Shown: positions 48,471 through 59,163 of the stretch, in pieces
Position numbering within the stretch: the stretch's first letter is position 1
How the letters are laid out: each line of letters starts with the position of its first letter
DNA from: Apiotrichum sp. Y4204
Lineage: Eukaryota; Basidiomycota; Tremellomycetes; Trichosporonales; Trichosporonaceae
Direction of reading: 5' to 3'
DNA length: 64,000 bases
Assembly: GCA_025531455.1 (NCBI GenBank)
Contig: JAMYHL010000058.1
Coordinates: forward strand, 221,604-285,603
The notes under the pieces: model-generated
Seen by the model: only the letters and a program-made list of their open reading frames with translations
What the model was told of the DNA's origin: nothing
The model's database searches: none
Made by a program: the position numbers and the translations under genes

Positions 48471-48527
48471 ACAGGCGCACATGCATGCATGCATCCTTGA
48501 TCCAAGGATCCTTGTGCGCCTGTGTCA
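48471..48527. repeat. Nested inverted repeat
   Basis: Outer arms ACAGGCGCAC and GTGCGCCTGT enclose a TGCA-repeat and a second inverted repeat, ATCCTTG/CAAGGAT around ATC. The whole could form a branched hairpin or cruciform. Confidence 0.6.
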
Positions 48528-50674
48528 CCGGGGGCCACCACATGCAGCACAGCAGCACAAACCTTCCTGTCCCGACTAAATAACTCATCACTACACCCAC
48601 GAGCGCAACACGTACAAATGCGTATAATATCAGAATTCGACCACGACTCGATTGCACCGCCGCGCTCGTGACTGTTGAGGTCTTGTGGCTATATTGTGCC
48701 ACTCGATCGTCATGATGATGTGACCACGACCGTAAGTTCACAGATCGCGGCTCTTGAGGAATCCGATGCGGTCCATTCCTCCTAGCTGCTAGCCGTGCGA
48801 CCATGGACCATCACTGCATGGCCTTTCAACAACCTTGTACGCCAGATGGAAAGGATTGTAGCACTGGCGCACTGGCCAGGCTGCAATGCGGTCGCGGCCA
48901 AAACGCATCGCCTGCTGACAACACGTCGGAACTGATCTCGGCCTGGTCATCAGCCATACGGGCCCCGGCCTACGTACGCGCGGTAGGTAGTGGCGGGTCC
49001 GATGCCGGGCAGCGCATGCTACGTCATCCATGTCCAGAGAGACGGAGAGCCGGAGTGCCAGAGGCCAGAGGGTTGTGTCTAGGTTCCCGTAGCTGGTGAT
49101 ACGGAGAAGTGAGAGTCGATGCATATGGCTTCGGTGGCTCCAGCAGCTCCGCCCGTCCAGCACTCTCGGCCAATGTCCCCCAGTGGCCGCAATCAGCAAC
49201 CCGGTGGCCTGTCGGAATGGACCGTAGATCACGTGATACACCAACAACCCCTGCCAATAGGGGCAATTTCCGCATATCCCGCCCCACAGTTTAACCACTG
49301 ATAAGAGCGCGATCGGGTATCTATTTATCTCGTCCAATCGTCGGCGACTACCGTATGCATCACTGATAGCGGGAATGGGTGGGGGTGCATTTGATCTGAT
49401 ACCTTTCTTTGGGTGGTGGTGGTTTCCCAAAGACAGGAGGATCTGGGAGTATGACAGTCTGGTTCGGACATTGTGGATGTGAGATGTTGTGTGGCGGTGG
49501 GAAAAGGGGGGAGGGAGACAAGGAGACGACGGCCGCGGAAGAATGAAATGAAAAAAAGAACAGGCCGAAAACTAAAAGTATGGCCGAAAAAAACCCCCCT
49601 CCTTTGATCCTTTGTTGCTGTGGTGGCGCGTGGCCAGATCTCGCGCTCCTCCGGCTGAGTCACTCAGGCACGGACACCACTCAACCCACAAAACGGACAC
49701 TCACACCTGCATGCACCAAATCTCATGCAGCACAATGTGCAACCAGTCCACATATATCATCAAACCCACCCGACTAGTCCAACTGCGTGCAAAGGGAATA
49801 CATGGCTCAGAATTCAGACACCGCATTCACACAGGCCTGCACAAACGGCTAATGCATACATGCTCTGGTGTCAACAAAACTCTTCCTCTGCATGACAACG
49901 CACCTCGCCACAGCCCTTGCCCTTTTCATTTCACCCTTGCCATGCCATTCTGGCCAGTAATGTCCGACATGATGACCACGACATTCTTCTGCGGCTGCCC
50001 ACTCTGCAGCAATGCCTCACTCGCACAATTACGCCGCGATTCACTCCAGCTCCGCAACGCTCTCATGTCCGAGAAGCATTCAGCCATGCATCTACGGCCC
50101 ACAGCTGAGGGGACAGCCACTATCCGGCTGCTGACCTGCAAATCCTCCCGGCCTGGACCCAACGGTGTAGGGAACCGGGCCCCGGGAACCGTGCCCGTGC
50201 CAGATCCGGCAAGATTCTAGAAGCGTGCCTGATCGAACACGTGCCTTGCGGAGAACGGGCGAAATGGACCGAAAATTGGTTCGCTTGGGGTCGAGCAAGT
50301 GTACCAGTAGGCCAGTGGCATACAAATTCGCAAGTGACACACAATCCATCTTTGGTCCAGATAGCTCAGACGGCAGTTGATATGTGAGAGGGGGAATGAG
50401 AGGAACGATGTCTCCTGGTATGCAGAGCAGATACAATTGACTTTTGGCAAAATGGGGAGCAGCCGGCGGCTGATCGCGGCTGATCTGATCGCCACAAATC
50501 CGCATCAGGATCTCTGCTCCGCGGCCTGCCACCTCGTCGCCTCCCGTCTCCTCCACGCTTAACCCTTTCCGGGTCGAGCTCTCCTGCTGCTAGATGGCCC
50601 ACGGCAGACATGCCAGGGCGCGGCTTAAAAGCTCCACAAATCAAAAATGACGGAGGAGGAACTGAATCCTCTTT

Positions 50675-50763
50675 TGACGAGAGTGGGATTCGAACCCACG
50701 TCCGAAGACTGCGGAAGGGAGAAAACCTTAACACAGCGCCTTAGACCGCTCGGCCATCTCGCC
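50675..50763 (-). tRNA. tRNA-Leu(AAG) with short intron
   Basis: Acceptor GGCGAGA/TCTCGTC (one G-U pair), D arm with the GCCGAGCGGTCTAAGGC signature of Leu tRNA, and anticodon stem CTGTG/CGCAG. Loop TTAAGG is interrupted by an intron of about 11 nt (TTTTCTCCCTT). A long variable arm (TCTTCGGA) and T arm GTGGG TTCGAAT CCCAC follow. Discriminator A. Anticodon AAG reads CUU/CUC leucine codons after inosine modification. Confidence 0.92.
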
Positions 50764-50944
50764 GTCGACAACTTTTGACCGGCGCGTCAATCACCACACA
50801 CATTTCGTCAGGCACGGTTACGCCCACACGTCCCTCAACTCTGGTTTCAACATGCCATCTGGAATGGAATCATGGAATACATAGCGTCGCCATATCACCT
50901 GTCCAGCCCATGTCGCCTTAGCCTCCCCTTTTATGCAATACAGA

Positions 50945-52670
50945 CTACTCCTGGCTAACGAGATGCCACACGATACCAGTCTTGGAATTTGTGCTATACG
51001 CAAGGACGTTCCGAGTCGGACACCACGCCAGCGCGTTGACGCTTCCGGTTATCGGGACCTTTGCAATCGTCGTCCGCGCAAACACTGCAAAGATGAAAAT
51101 GCACGGGTCGTCGCCGCCAACGGCCAGCAGCTCGCCGTCGGGGGAGAACGCGGCGTGGCGGATGGCGGCTGTCGGCGCGTCAAAGTTGCGCTGTACGCTC
51201 CAGTCCTCGCTTGACAAGAGGGAGACGCGGGCGTCCTGCCCGCCAATGGCAAAGAAGCGCCCCAGAGGGTCCACGGCGAGGGCGAGCAAGCCCACCACGT
51301 GGGGGACCTTGCGGTAGCATAGCTGGAGCTGTTTGTGTTTCCGCTTTGCCAGATCGGCAGCGGCCTGGGCACGCTTCTCCGCCAGCTGCGCCTCGTTTGC
51401 CGCAGCCAATGCTTCGGCCTTGTCCTCGGCAGGTGTGGGTTGGCGGCTTCCTTTTCGTGAGGGAGCGGCGCTTGCTGGTGCGGATGGAGCGGCGGAAGGT
51501 GCGGCGGAAGCAGGCTCGGAAGCAGGAGCTGCAGATACGTCGGCCATCTCAACGTCGTCGTCAGGGCCCTGCACGTTGATCTCCAAGCCAGAAGCCTTGT
51601 CGCCTTCTTCTGCCTCGCCGTTTGCCTTGTCATCGTTTTCTGCCTCGCCGTTCGCCTTGTCGCCTTCCGCGTTCCCGTTCGTCTTGTCCTCGCTCTCGTC
51701 CTCTGCTTCTGCTGCTTCGCGCCCCTCGTCATCTTCCGGAGCCTCACGCTCTTCCGCCTCCTCTTCAGGAGCCTCCCCGTTTGGAGTCGGTGCCGCTGCG
51801 GGCGATTCTACCTCGCTCTTCTTCGTGAGGCGTTCATCGATGGCCGACTTTGTCGGAGCTTCCGGAAGCGGGGGACGTTCCTCGAGAGGGTACCACCAGG
51901 ATGTGAGAGATCCGTCGTTGGATACCGCCATGAGCGCATCTCCTCCGAGCCAAAATCGCAACGAGTTCATCTACGCGTCAGCGCCAGATCCTCGCTGAAG
52001 CCTCACCTCCTCGACGCCAATGTCGATCCCTGCTCCGCCCATCAGAATGTCGCTTCGCTGGACCCACGTCTCCCCCTCCTGGCGGAAGAAGTACACTTCA
52101 TCTCTCGTACTCCGGGGGCACACAGCGGCGAATTGCTGCCCAGACGGGTGGAATGCAAGGTGCAACACGTCGCCAGCGATTTTGATACTCGCAAGCGGCG
52201 CTGTCGGCTTCGTCACGTCCCACACGACGACGACACCGCCGCCGCTTGCGCCCTTACAGCATCCCGATACAAGGAGGTTGGGATCCGTAGGCGACCACGC
52301 GAGCGCAGCAATGTGGCCGTTATGCGGGCTTGGGGTTTTGGACGAGCTCGGCAGCGCAACGCTGTGTCCCGCGTCAACGGCCACAGCGTTTGTAGACCCG
52401 CTCCGCGCCTGCGCCTCCCATATCCGCAGTCCCTTAAGCTCCGTCCCAGTCGCTACACGCCGTCCGTCGCAGCTCCACGCTATCGACTTGACCAGCTTCG
52501 AGTTGCCGCCGCGCACCTCGACCGACCGCCCGAAGCGGGGTACCTGTTGCCTGGTCAGCTCGGAGGTAATAGCTTACAGCTGCAGCACGTACCGGAAGGT
52601 CGCGCTTCGCAAACGAGTTCTGGGGGAACGCGTCGTAGCGCAGAAAACCGTCGATATAGTCGGTGCTCAT
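50945..52670 (-). CDS. THOC3: THO complex subunit THOC3/TEX1-like WD40 protein
   Basis: Three exons from ATG 52670 (MSTDYIDGFLRYDAF), with introns near 52590-52540 and 52005-51970. WD40-type blades are visible: VKSIAWSCDGRRVATGTELKGLRIW, IAALAWSPTDPNLLVSG with VVVVWDV, VLHLAFHPSGQQFAAV, LRFWLGGDALMAVSNDGSLTSWW, VVGLLALAVDPLGRFFAIGG, then IRHAAFSPDGELLAVGGDD and VNALAWCPTRNVLAYS. The first blade and the FAIGGQDA... and HAAFSPDG... blades resemble THOC3/Tex1, a subunit of the THO/TREX complex that couples transcription to mRNA export. An Ala/Glu-rich acidic insert of about 150 residues (51830-51380) splits the propeller, which is unusual. Another WD40 family cannot be excluded. Confidence 0.7.
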
Positions 52671-53821
52671 GGTGTTTGAATGTTTGTGTGTCGAGGACAA
52701 TGGATTTCGAACAATCTTGATCTTGCGATCCGCGCGATCCCGTTGTTGCATGTTGACGGCTCCGTCATGTCCTGGATCCCAACAGTGAGGGATTGACGGA
52801 ACCAAACGAGAGATCTCAAAAAATGCACGTGACTTTACATAATACAGACAGATGGGCAGGGCCTGGGGGCGTTAGGACCTACAAAGGCAGTGCAAGGTCA
52901 TCTGCGTCATTTGCCGATCGCGTTTTGTCGCGTCAGGGGGGCTGCTAGCTGCTAGTCCTACGATCCTCCATGAGGCCCTGGCAGCAACTAGCGCACCAGC
53001 AGGCCAGCAGGCCAGTAGCGCGATGCAGTCATGCAGCTGTGCACTTTGTGCACCGCAAGATCGCGCGCAAGATGTGTATGCACAACAAGCGAACTCTTTC
53101 GCCCACCACGCTGACAGTCGGTGCTGATGGGAACGGCTCTTCCGACGACGGCACGTCCCTTTTCTTTCTCAAGGGTTGCGCCGTGATGATTCCGAGATTC
53201 CGAGTTCTTCCGCTGATCCAAGGGATTTGATGCACATGTTTACACCCTTTCGCACCGTTCTCGGAGTACCGGAGTACCGGAGTACCGGAGTCGACTCGGC
53301 CGTGTCAAACGGTGGGTGTGAGCCACACTCCGATCTTCCGAAACGTCCCTCGGATCGTGATTGACGCGCTAATCGTTCTAATCGGCGAGGGCATTATATT
53401 TCTAATCTCTAATTAGGTACCGGACCTCCACTGCACGATGTCTCCCGCTTGTGCGCGCTTGGCTTCTGCCCCGCACAGTCGCATCGCGCCCTCCGTGCCT
53501 CCGTGCCCCTCCCCCGGCGCCCCCGAGCCCCGCGTAACAACCCCAAAACACGTCACAGAAGAGAAGCGCGGCCCTCTCTCCCCCATTCCCCCACAGAATC
53601 CGGCTATTTGGTGCGCGTAACACACACAGAGAGACAGAGCACAACGACAAGAAGGAAGGCACGGCGCACCCACCGTTTCTCCCAGCTCCCAGCTACCTCC
53701 CAGGTGTGTGCCCCACATCCCGAGCTGTCTGCTTGTTACCTGGCACTGTTGCTTCTTGTTGTCTCTCTTCTCTTCTCCCATCGTCACCTCCGGCCGCTTG
53801 CCCCCATCCAGAGTACCCGTC
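52671..53821. other. Divergent promoter between THOC3-like gene and adenylate kinase
   Basis: 1.15 kb. Holds the octamer repeat at 53263-53286 and CT-rich leader sequence from about 53640. No gene seen. Confidence 0.5.
53263..53286. repeat. Tandem GGAGTACC octamer, three copies
   Basis: Three perfect copies, followed by GGAGTC. Confidence 0.7.
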
Positions 53822-55155
53822 ATGTCCACTCGCAACATTACCAGGAAGATTCTGCTCATGGGCCAGCCTGGATCGGGCAAGTACGTATTCCGTCAATGAG
53901 CAATGAGCACCTTGTCAAGTGCTGACCACGCGCGCAGGGCAAGTCGATCGCGACCTCTGACGAACCCACTTACTAACGCACATTGCAGGGCACGCTGACT
54001 GCGAGGTGAGGCTACCCAGACTCTTGCGAGCCGAATAGTACTCACCAGCAGGCTCGTTCAAGCATACGACATTGCCTTTGTGTCTACAGGTGACGTCCTT
54101 CGCCGCGAGATTGCTGCGAAGAGCGATGTTGGAAAGAAGGCGGAGAAGATCGTCGCCAGCGGTGGTATGTACTTGATCTCCTCCCTTTGTGACCCTCTGT
54201 GGAGCTCTGTGCAGTTCATCCCGCTCACAACCCAGGCTTCGTTGGCGACAACCTCATGCTCGACCTCGTCAAGCCCGAGCTCGAGCGCCTAAAGACTAAG
54301 GTGAGCTATCTGCCACGCTTTGAACTGACAGATCAGAACTGGGTTCTTGACGGTTTCCCCCGGACGCTCGACCAAGGTCGCCTGCTTCACAACGCGTACA
54401 ACGATGAGGTGGGATTGGGTCGCGGCGTCTTTCTCTGACCAGTCAGAAGAGCAGGATCAACATGATCGTGAAGCTCAACGTTCCGGACTCGGTGATCCTG
54501 GACCGCATTCAAGGTAAGCGATTCTGGGCCGTGGAATGGCTTTCGATGACTGCTGGAGTGCATCCGCGCGCCGTTGTTCAGTCGACCACGAATGTTACCC
54601 GGCATGTCGCGATATGAGCCTCACAGTCAACATGCACCCAACCGGGCCTTGGAATCCCAGCCTCTTTGGTCGAATACTGACATTCAGCTCGCTGGGTCCA
54701 TCTCCCTTCCGGACGTGTCTACAATGACACCTTCAATCCGCCCAAGGTTTCCGGTCGTGACGACGTGACTGGCGAGCCGCTAAGCAAGCGCCCGGACGAC
54801 ACGCCCGAGGTCTTCCAGAAGCGCTTGGCCACCTACTATTCCGAGACGGCTCCCCTGATGGAGGTGAGTATCCCGGGGTGGACCAATGCTTTGGCACCCG
54901 GATATACTCGTACTCGTGCTCACTACCCAGTACTACTCTCAGGTCTACCCGGACGCGGTGCACTCTCTCTCCGGCTCGACGTCGGACGAGATTTGGCCCA
55001 AGCTGATGGCTCTCGTCGAGGAAGCTGGCCTGGTTCACCGTCAGAAGGATCTGCCCGATGCCGACCCAGAGGTCACCCACACCCGTGAGGAGGCGGACGA
55101 CCTCCGCGACTCGCACGAGGTGCCCATCGGCGACAAGATGGCGCATCTCCGGTAA
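53822..55155 (+). CDS. ADK2: Adenylate kinase, AK3/ADK2 type (GTP:AMP phosphotransferase)
   Basis: Eight exons. Exon 1 (53822-53880) encodes [20 protein letters not shown]; a 17-nt exon (53989-54005) completes the P-loop GxPGxGKGT. The others begin at 54052, about 54236, 54332, 54450, 54690 and 54931. AMP-binding parts are [11 protein letters not shown] and [13 protein letters not shown]. The LID domain is present in its long form: [20 protein letters not shown], then DDVTGEPL and RPDDTPE, as in the mitochondrial GTP-using AK3/Adk2, rather than Adk1. The enzyme balances AMP and GTP/GDP in the matrix. There is no obvious cleavable presequence, but Adk2/AK3 proteins are often imported uncleaved. 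A C-terminal charged tail ([20 protein letters not shown]) extends beyond the fold. Confidence 0.9.
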
Positions 55156-55721
55156 CTGTGTTGGCGGCCACAGTAAGAATTTAGGTCCATAAACGATACA
55201 ACACGCTCTGTGTTTAGATGTAGCTATAGCAACAGCGACAACGCGCTTGGTTTGTACTGGCCCGTATGGGGCCATGTGTCATGCACAGCCATCCAACTGA
55301 GTGAGTGCCGTTGGGTATACTGATGTGCTCCATCCCACTCGGTTCCAGCTGGGACTGGGGCTGCTCAGCTCGGCCTAGTCGCAATGATGACCCAGGTGCT
55401 TTTTCCGAACAGTTATTGCTACCGTTAAAGATCACATATGGTACATCTAGCTTCAAACTGACCGTTCTGACCCGACCGAGCCAATGGAACAGAACTTGCT
55501 CATCTCTTCTGCCCACTGGCATGACGTTCACCAATCAGGGTGGCGCTCGAGGGGCCCGGTAACAGCCTCCGGTAGACAACGGTATACCAGCCATTGGACC
55601 TCCTCCCTCGCCCCCGCGGCCGTTCACACTCCCTCCCCCGCCTTCGACCCCGCTCGGCGCGCCCCCTCGCGGCCGTCTCCGCCCCCTCGCACCCCCCAAA
55701 AACGAAGCGGCACCGCCGCAA
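55156..55721. other. Spacer between adenylate kinase and tRNA-Phe
   Basis: 3' UTR and a C-rich stretch (55610-55700). No gene seen. Confidence 0.5.
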
Positions 55722-55806
55722 TGGAGCCAGGGTGGATCGAACACCCGACCTAGCGATATGATGACTGAACTTCAGTCGCTCGCTCTCCCAGCTGAGCTAT
55801 GTCTCC
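55722..55806 (-). tRNA. tRNA-Phe(GAA) with 12-nt intron
   Basis: The mature sequence appears identical to the copy at 19364-19467: acceptor GGAGACA/TGGCTCC with the 5:68 A-G mismatch, anticodon GAA, same T arm. The intron is only 12 nt (TTCAGTCATCAT) after G37; its TTCAG can pair with the anticodon loop, as required for tRNA splicing. Confidence 0.93.
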
Positions 55807-56232
55807 ATACTCTGCGGTTTTCGCCGCGGCGTCGGCGCGGGAACGGGTTCGGGACGCGCTCGGCGTCGGGGGGATGTCAGAGTCGTCGTGGGTAGCGCGA
55901 AGAGAAACGACATGGGCAGGCCGAGGCCGCTTTGACGGCGTACTGGCCCGCACAGCCGATATGAGCTCTCGATGACTGACTTGCGACGACTGATTCGCTC
56001 CTCGGAAGAGACGAGCGCGCCACTGACGTTGCAAACTGCTTCTCAACCACGGGCTTGGGGCGTAACATGTCTCCGTCTCGCGTCTCGACATCTCCTTCGC
56101 CTCGTCGCAGTCTTCTCTTCCCTCTTTTGGAGACTTTGGAGACTCCCGCCTGATTGACATTGCGTCGTTTGTGACTCCCGTGATCCGACCAACAAAAGGT
56201 TCATCTCCGCGGCTCGGCCTCGGAGACGGCGC
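55807..56232. other. Spacer between tRNA-Phe and tRNA-Val
   Basis: Minus-strand frame 55750-56265 overlaps both tRNA genes and is Arg/Ser-rich; not supported as a gene. Confidence 0.5.
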
Positions 56233-56318
56233 TGACGTTTGGCGGGGTCGAACCGCCGACCTCATGCGTAACGCTGCAAGTGTTAAGCATGCGCTCTAAC
56301 CAACTGAGCTAAATCGCC
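56233..56318 (-). tRNA. tRNA-Val(AAC) with about 12-nt intron
   Basis: Acceptor GGCGATT/AAACGTC (G-U at 2:71, A-A mismatch at 5:68), D arm GCTCAGTTGGTTAGAGC, anticodon stem CATGC/GCATG, and loop TTAACA then an intron of about 12 nt (CTTGCAGCGTTA), then C. T arm GGCGG TTCGACC CCGCC, discriminator A. Confidence 0.9.
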
Positions 56319-56801
56319 GACGAGAACGGAGCCGAGGGCGGCGTAGAGGCCGAATTCGATTGTGAGGGAGCGAAAGCGAACGGGAGGTCGGGAGATTCGT
56401 GCGATGCGGCCGGCGTTAGAGTTGAGTGGATTGGGGACGTGCCTTTCCTGTGCCTTGTGCATTGTGAGAACTGCGTTGAATTGAGCATGTCTTGATAGCC
56501 GTGCCACTCAAGAAGTACTTGTAGGTCATCTCGGGTGCCACATCCGTGATGCCTTTCCAAACCATGAGGAGGACCAGACTGCGGAGAGAGTGAAGTTAGT
56601 CTGCGCTCGAGTGGCTCTTAGGCTCTGTCCAGGCACCGGCAATGCCGGCATGGAGGGGATCATTGTTATACGATCCATGTGGCGTATGCTGCGCGCTGTG
56701 CCCAGTTGGGCGCAGAAGCATGTGTTGATGAGCATAAACAGCCTGGAGAGTAGGATTCACTCCCACGTCGTCTCCTCTTCCAACACTTTCTCACAAGCCC
56801 A
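56319..56801. other. Spacer and P450 promoter
   Basis: No gene seen. The CT-rich segment just before 56802 fits a short leader. Confidence 0.5.
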
Positions 56802-58382
56802 ATGGTCGACTGGCGAGGTATTCTTGTCGCGCTGGCTCTCGTCGCCGTCGGCGCACTCTTCCTCCTCCGGCGGCGGGACCCGTACCTCGAGAACCTCCCC
56901 GGCCCGGACCCGCCCTCGCGCTTCTGGGGCGAGTTCGAGGAGGAGCTGAGCGTGCGCGTCGTGGACATCCACCCGCGCTGGATCGCACGCCACGGCAAGG
57001 CAAGCTATACACCTTGTGGATTTCCCCGCTGATCGCAGGTATTCCGGTACTCACACGTGCTGGGCAAGCAGAACATTGTGCTGGCGGACGTGGGCGCGGC
57101 GATGCACGTCCTCGGTGACGACGCGAGGTTTGGGCAGCTACCGATATCCCGGGGGTTCATGCGGCGGATCATGGGCGACGGGATCATCACGGCCGATGTG
57201 CCCGACCACCGGCGCATGCGGCGGATTATGAGCCCTGCATTCTCCCCGGGGGCGATAAAGGGTATGATGCCCATGATCCACGATGCGGTCGGTGCACTCG
57301 TGCGGCGCATCTCGGACAGTCTCGAGCACGGCCGCGGCGAGGTGGACATGATGACCGAGGCATTCCGCACCGCCCTCGATCTGCTAGGAAGCTGCGGGTT
57401 TGACACGCCCGACCTGGGAAATCCGAATAATGCGTTGGGAGAGGCGTTCCGCGACATTGTCGCGCCGTTCGACAGCCTCGACGCGCTGACGGGGCTCCAA
57501 ATCGTGTTTCCCGTCCTCCTCCATTTGCCGAACAAGGGCGCGGTTAAGCATCACCAAGGTTGTGCTGCTGTGCGGAAGATGAGCCGCCGGCTCGTCGAGG
57601 CGGGCCAGGCGGACGTCGATGCCGGCTCCGACAGGCGTGACCTCCTCTCCCTCGTCATCCGTGCAAACTCGGGGGAATCGAGCCAGAGGCTGAGTAACGA
57701 CGAGGTCGACTCGCTCGTCATGACCGCCCTGTTTGCAGGACACGAAACGACGACCGCAGCGCTGACCTGGGCGCTGCACCGGCTTGCTGTTCATCCAGAA
57801 ATTCAGGACCGTCTCCGCGCTGAAGTCCTATCCGTCCCCGCCGACCCAGACTACGATGCGCTCCAGTCCCTTCCGTTTCTCGACGCTGTCGTCCGCGAGG
57901 TGCTTCGCCTCGACGCGCCGATTCCCGAGGACCACCGCGAAGCACGCGTCGACACGGCCGTTCCCCTCTCCTCGCCAATCAAGGGGCGCGACGGCCGCCT
58001 AATCGACACACTGCACGTCAAGAAGGGCCAGGCGCTGTACATTCCCCTCATCGCCATGAACCGCAGCCCCGAGCTGTGGGGTCCCGACGCGAACGAGTTC
58101 AATCCCGACAGGTTTTCGCGCCCGCACCCCGCCGCCGACATCCCGGCGCCATACAACCTCCTTACCTTTATCTCGGGGCCGCGCACGTGTCTCGGCTGGC
58201 GCTTCGCCGTCGCCGAAATCAAGGTCACGCTCTTTGCGCTCCTCCGCGCATTTGCGTTTAGTCCTGCGCCGGGGGTCGAGATCACCTCGCGCGCGATCGT
58301 GGGCATGCGGCCGTACGTTAAAGGCCAGGAGGGAAAGGGCGCGAGGTTGCCAATGGCGGTTACGGCGCTCCAGGCAGAGTGA
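56802..58382 (+). CDS. Membrane-anchored cytochrome P450 monooxygenase
   Basis: Two exons (56802-56999 and 57039-58382) give 513 residues. The intron is 39 nt and starts with GC rather than GT. Residues about 5-22 form an N-terminal membrane anchor (ILVALALVAVGALFLL), followed by a proline-rich hinge with NLPGPDPPSRF. The C-helix WxxxR region is replaced by DHRRMRRIMSPAFSPG. The I-helix oxygen motif is AGHETTTAA, the K-helix ExxR is EVLRL, the PERF-like segment is FNPDRF, and the heme loop is FISGPRTCLGW with the thiolate Cys. All core residues are intact, so it should be active. It uses NADPH-cytochrome P450 reductase at the ER. The substrate and CYP family cannot be told by eye. No biosynthetic partner genes are adjacent. 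Confidence 0.95.
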
Positions 58383-59092
58383 GGGCTGTATGTTCCATAC
58401 GTTCGAGTTTCGTTGGGGAGGTAGTTGTAGCATTGGCGATGAGAGACACGTTGATGATGTAATTATTTCAGGATGAAGGCAGCGTCGCTTCATCGTCATG
58501 GAGGAAGCATCTCCCATCCTCTCGCCTCGCCGTGCAGTCATTCTATCAAACGTCGACCCGGGTAATCCGAGAGATACGGATAGCCCCGACGGCGAAGCTC
58601 CCTCGTGTGTGTGACAGCTCTGCTTTGCTGCTATTGAAATCGATTTATTTCCAGTCGCACCGCTTTTTGTGAAGTTCTTTCTTGCTTTCATGGCCCTTCT
58701 GTGGCAGCCACCTCTGTTGACAGAGCAAAAACGTATACAACCCTCTTATATAGCTATCTAGTCAATAGCAGTGTAGCTTCCGGGTTTCGCACAAGTCCTA
58801 GCGTCTCACTACATACAAAGTACCTAGCCTAGATGGCAAGGCGCAAGCTGTATTGTGAGAACTTTCTCGAGGGTGAGCTGGAGAACGCACACTCGCTCAA
58901 CATGGGATGGTAATCGCCTCAGAGCGCGCTGCACGGCCTACACCTCGCGCAGCTGCTCCCCGCCCAAACAACCTGCGGGCCATCAACGCTCGATACGTTC
59001 AACCCGCGCAGCCCGCCAGGTCGTCAGGTCACCCAGATCGGGGCCCATGGCGCCAACAAGAAGAACAAGTACAAAAAAAAAGCAAAAAACTT
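58383..59092. other. Spacer between P450 and tRNA-Gly
   Basis: P450 3' region and unannotated DNA; no gene seen. An A/T-rich TATATAGC-type stretch near 58748 could be regulatory. Confidence 0.45.
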
Positions 59093-59163
59093 TACACTGT
59101 AAGGGAGTCGAACCCCTGCCGCGTCGATGGCAACGACGCATGATACCGTTTCACCAACAGTGT
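59093..59163 (-). tRNA. tRNA-Gly(GCC), intronless
   Basis: 71 nt. Acceptor ACACTGT/ACAGTGT, fully paired, with discriminator A, D loop TTGGTGAAACGGTATCA, anticodon stem GCGTCG/CGACGC region and loop TTGCCAT (anticodon GCC), T arm AGGGG TTCGACT CCCTT. Starting with A rather than G at position 1 is uncommon for cytosolic Gly tRNA. Confidence 0.9.

Larger units (their letters stand above)
46493..50674. other. Gene-poor interval upstream of INO80
   Basis: 4.2 kb with no recognisable gene. Near INO80 it is G/T-rich with many short GTGGG repeats. A19 occurs at 47230-47248, and an inverted repeat at 48471-48527. The frame 48789-49430 (-) has no domain or codon bias. Confidence 0.45.
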
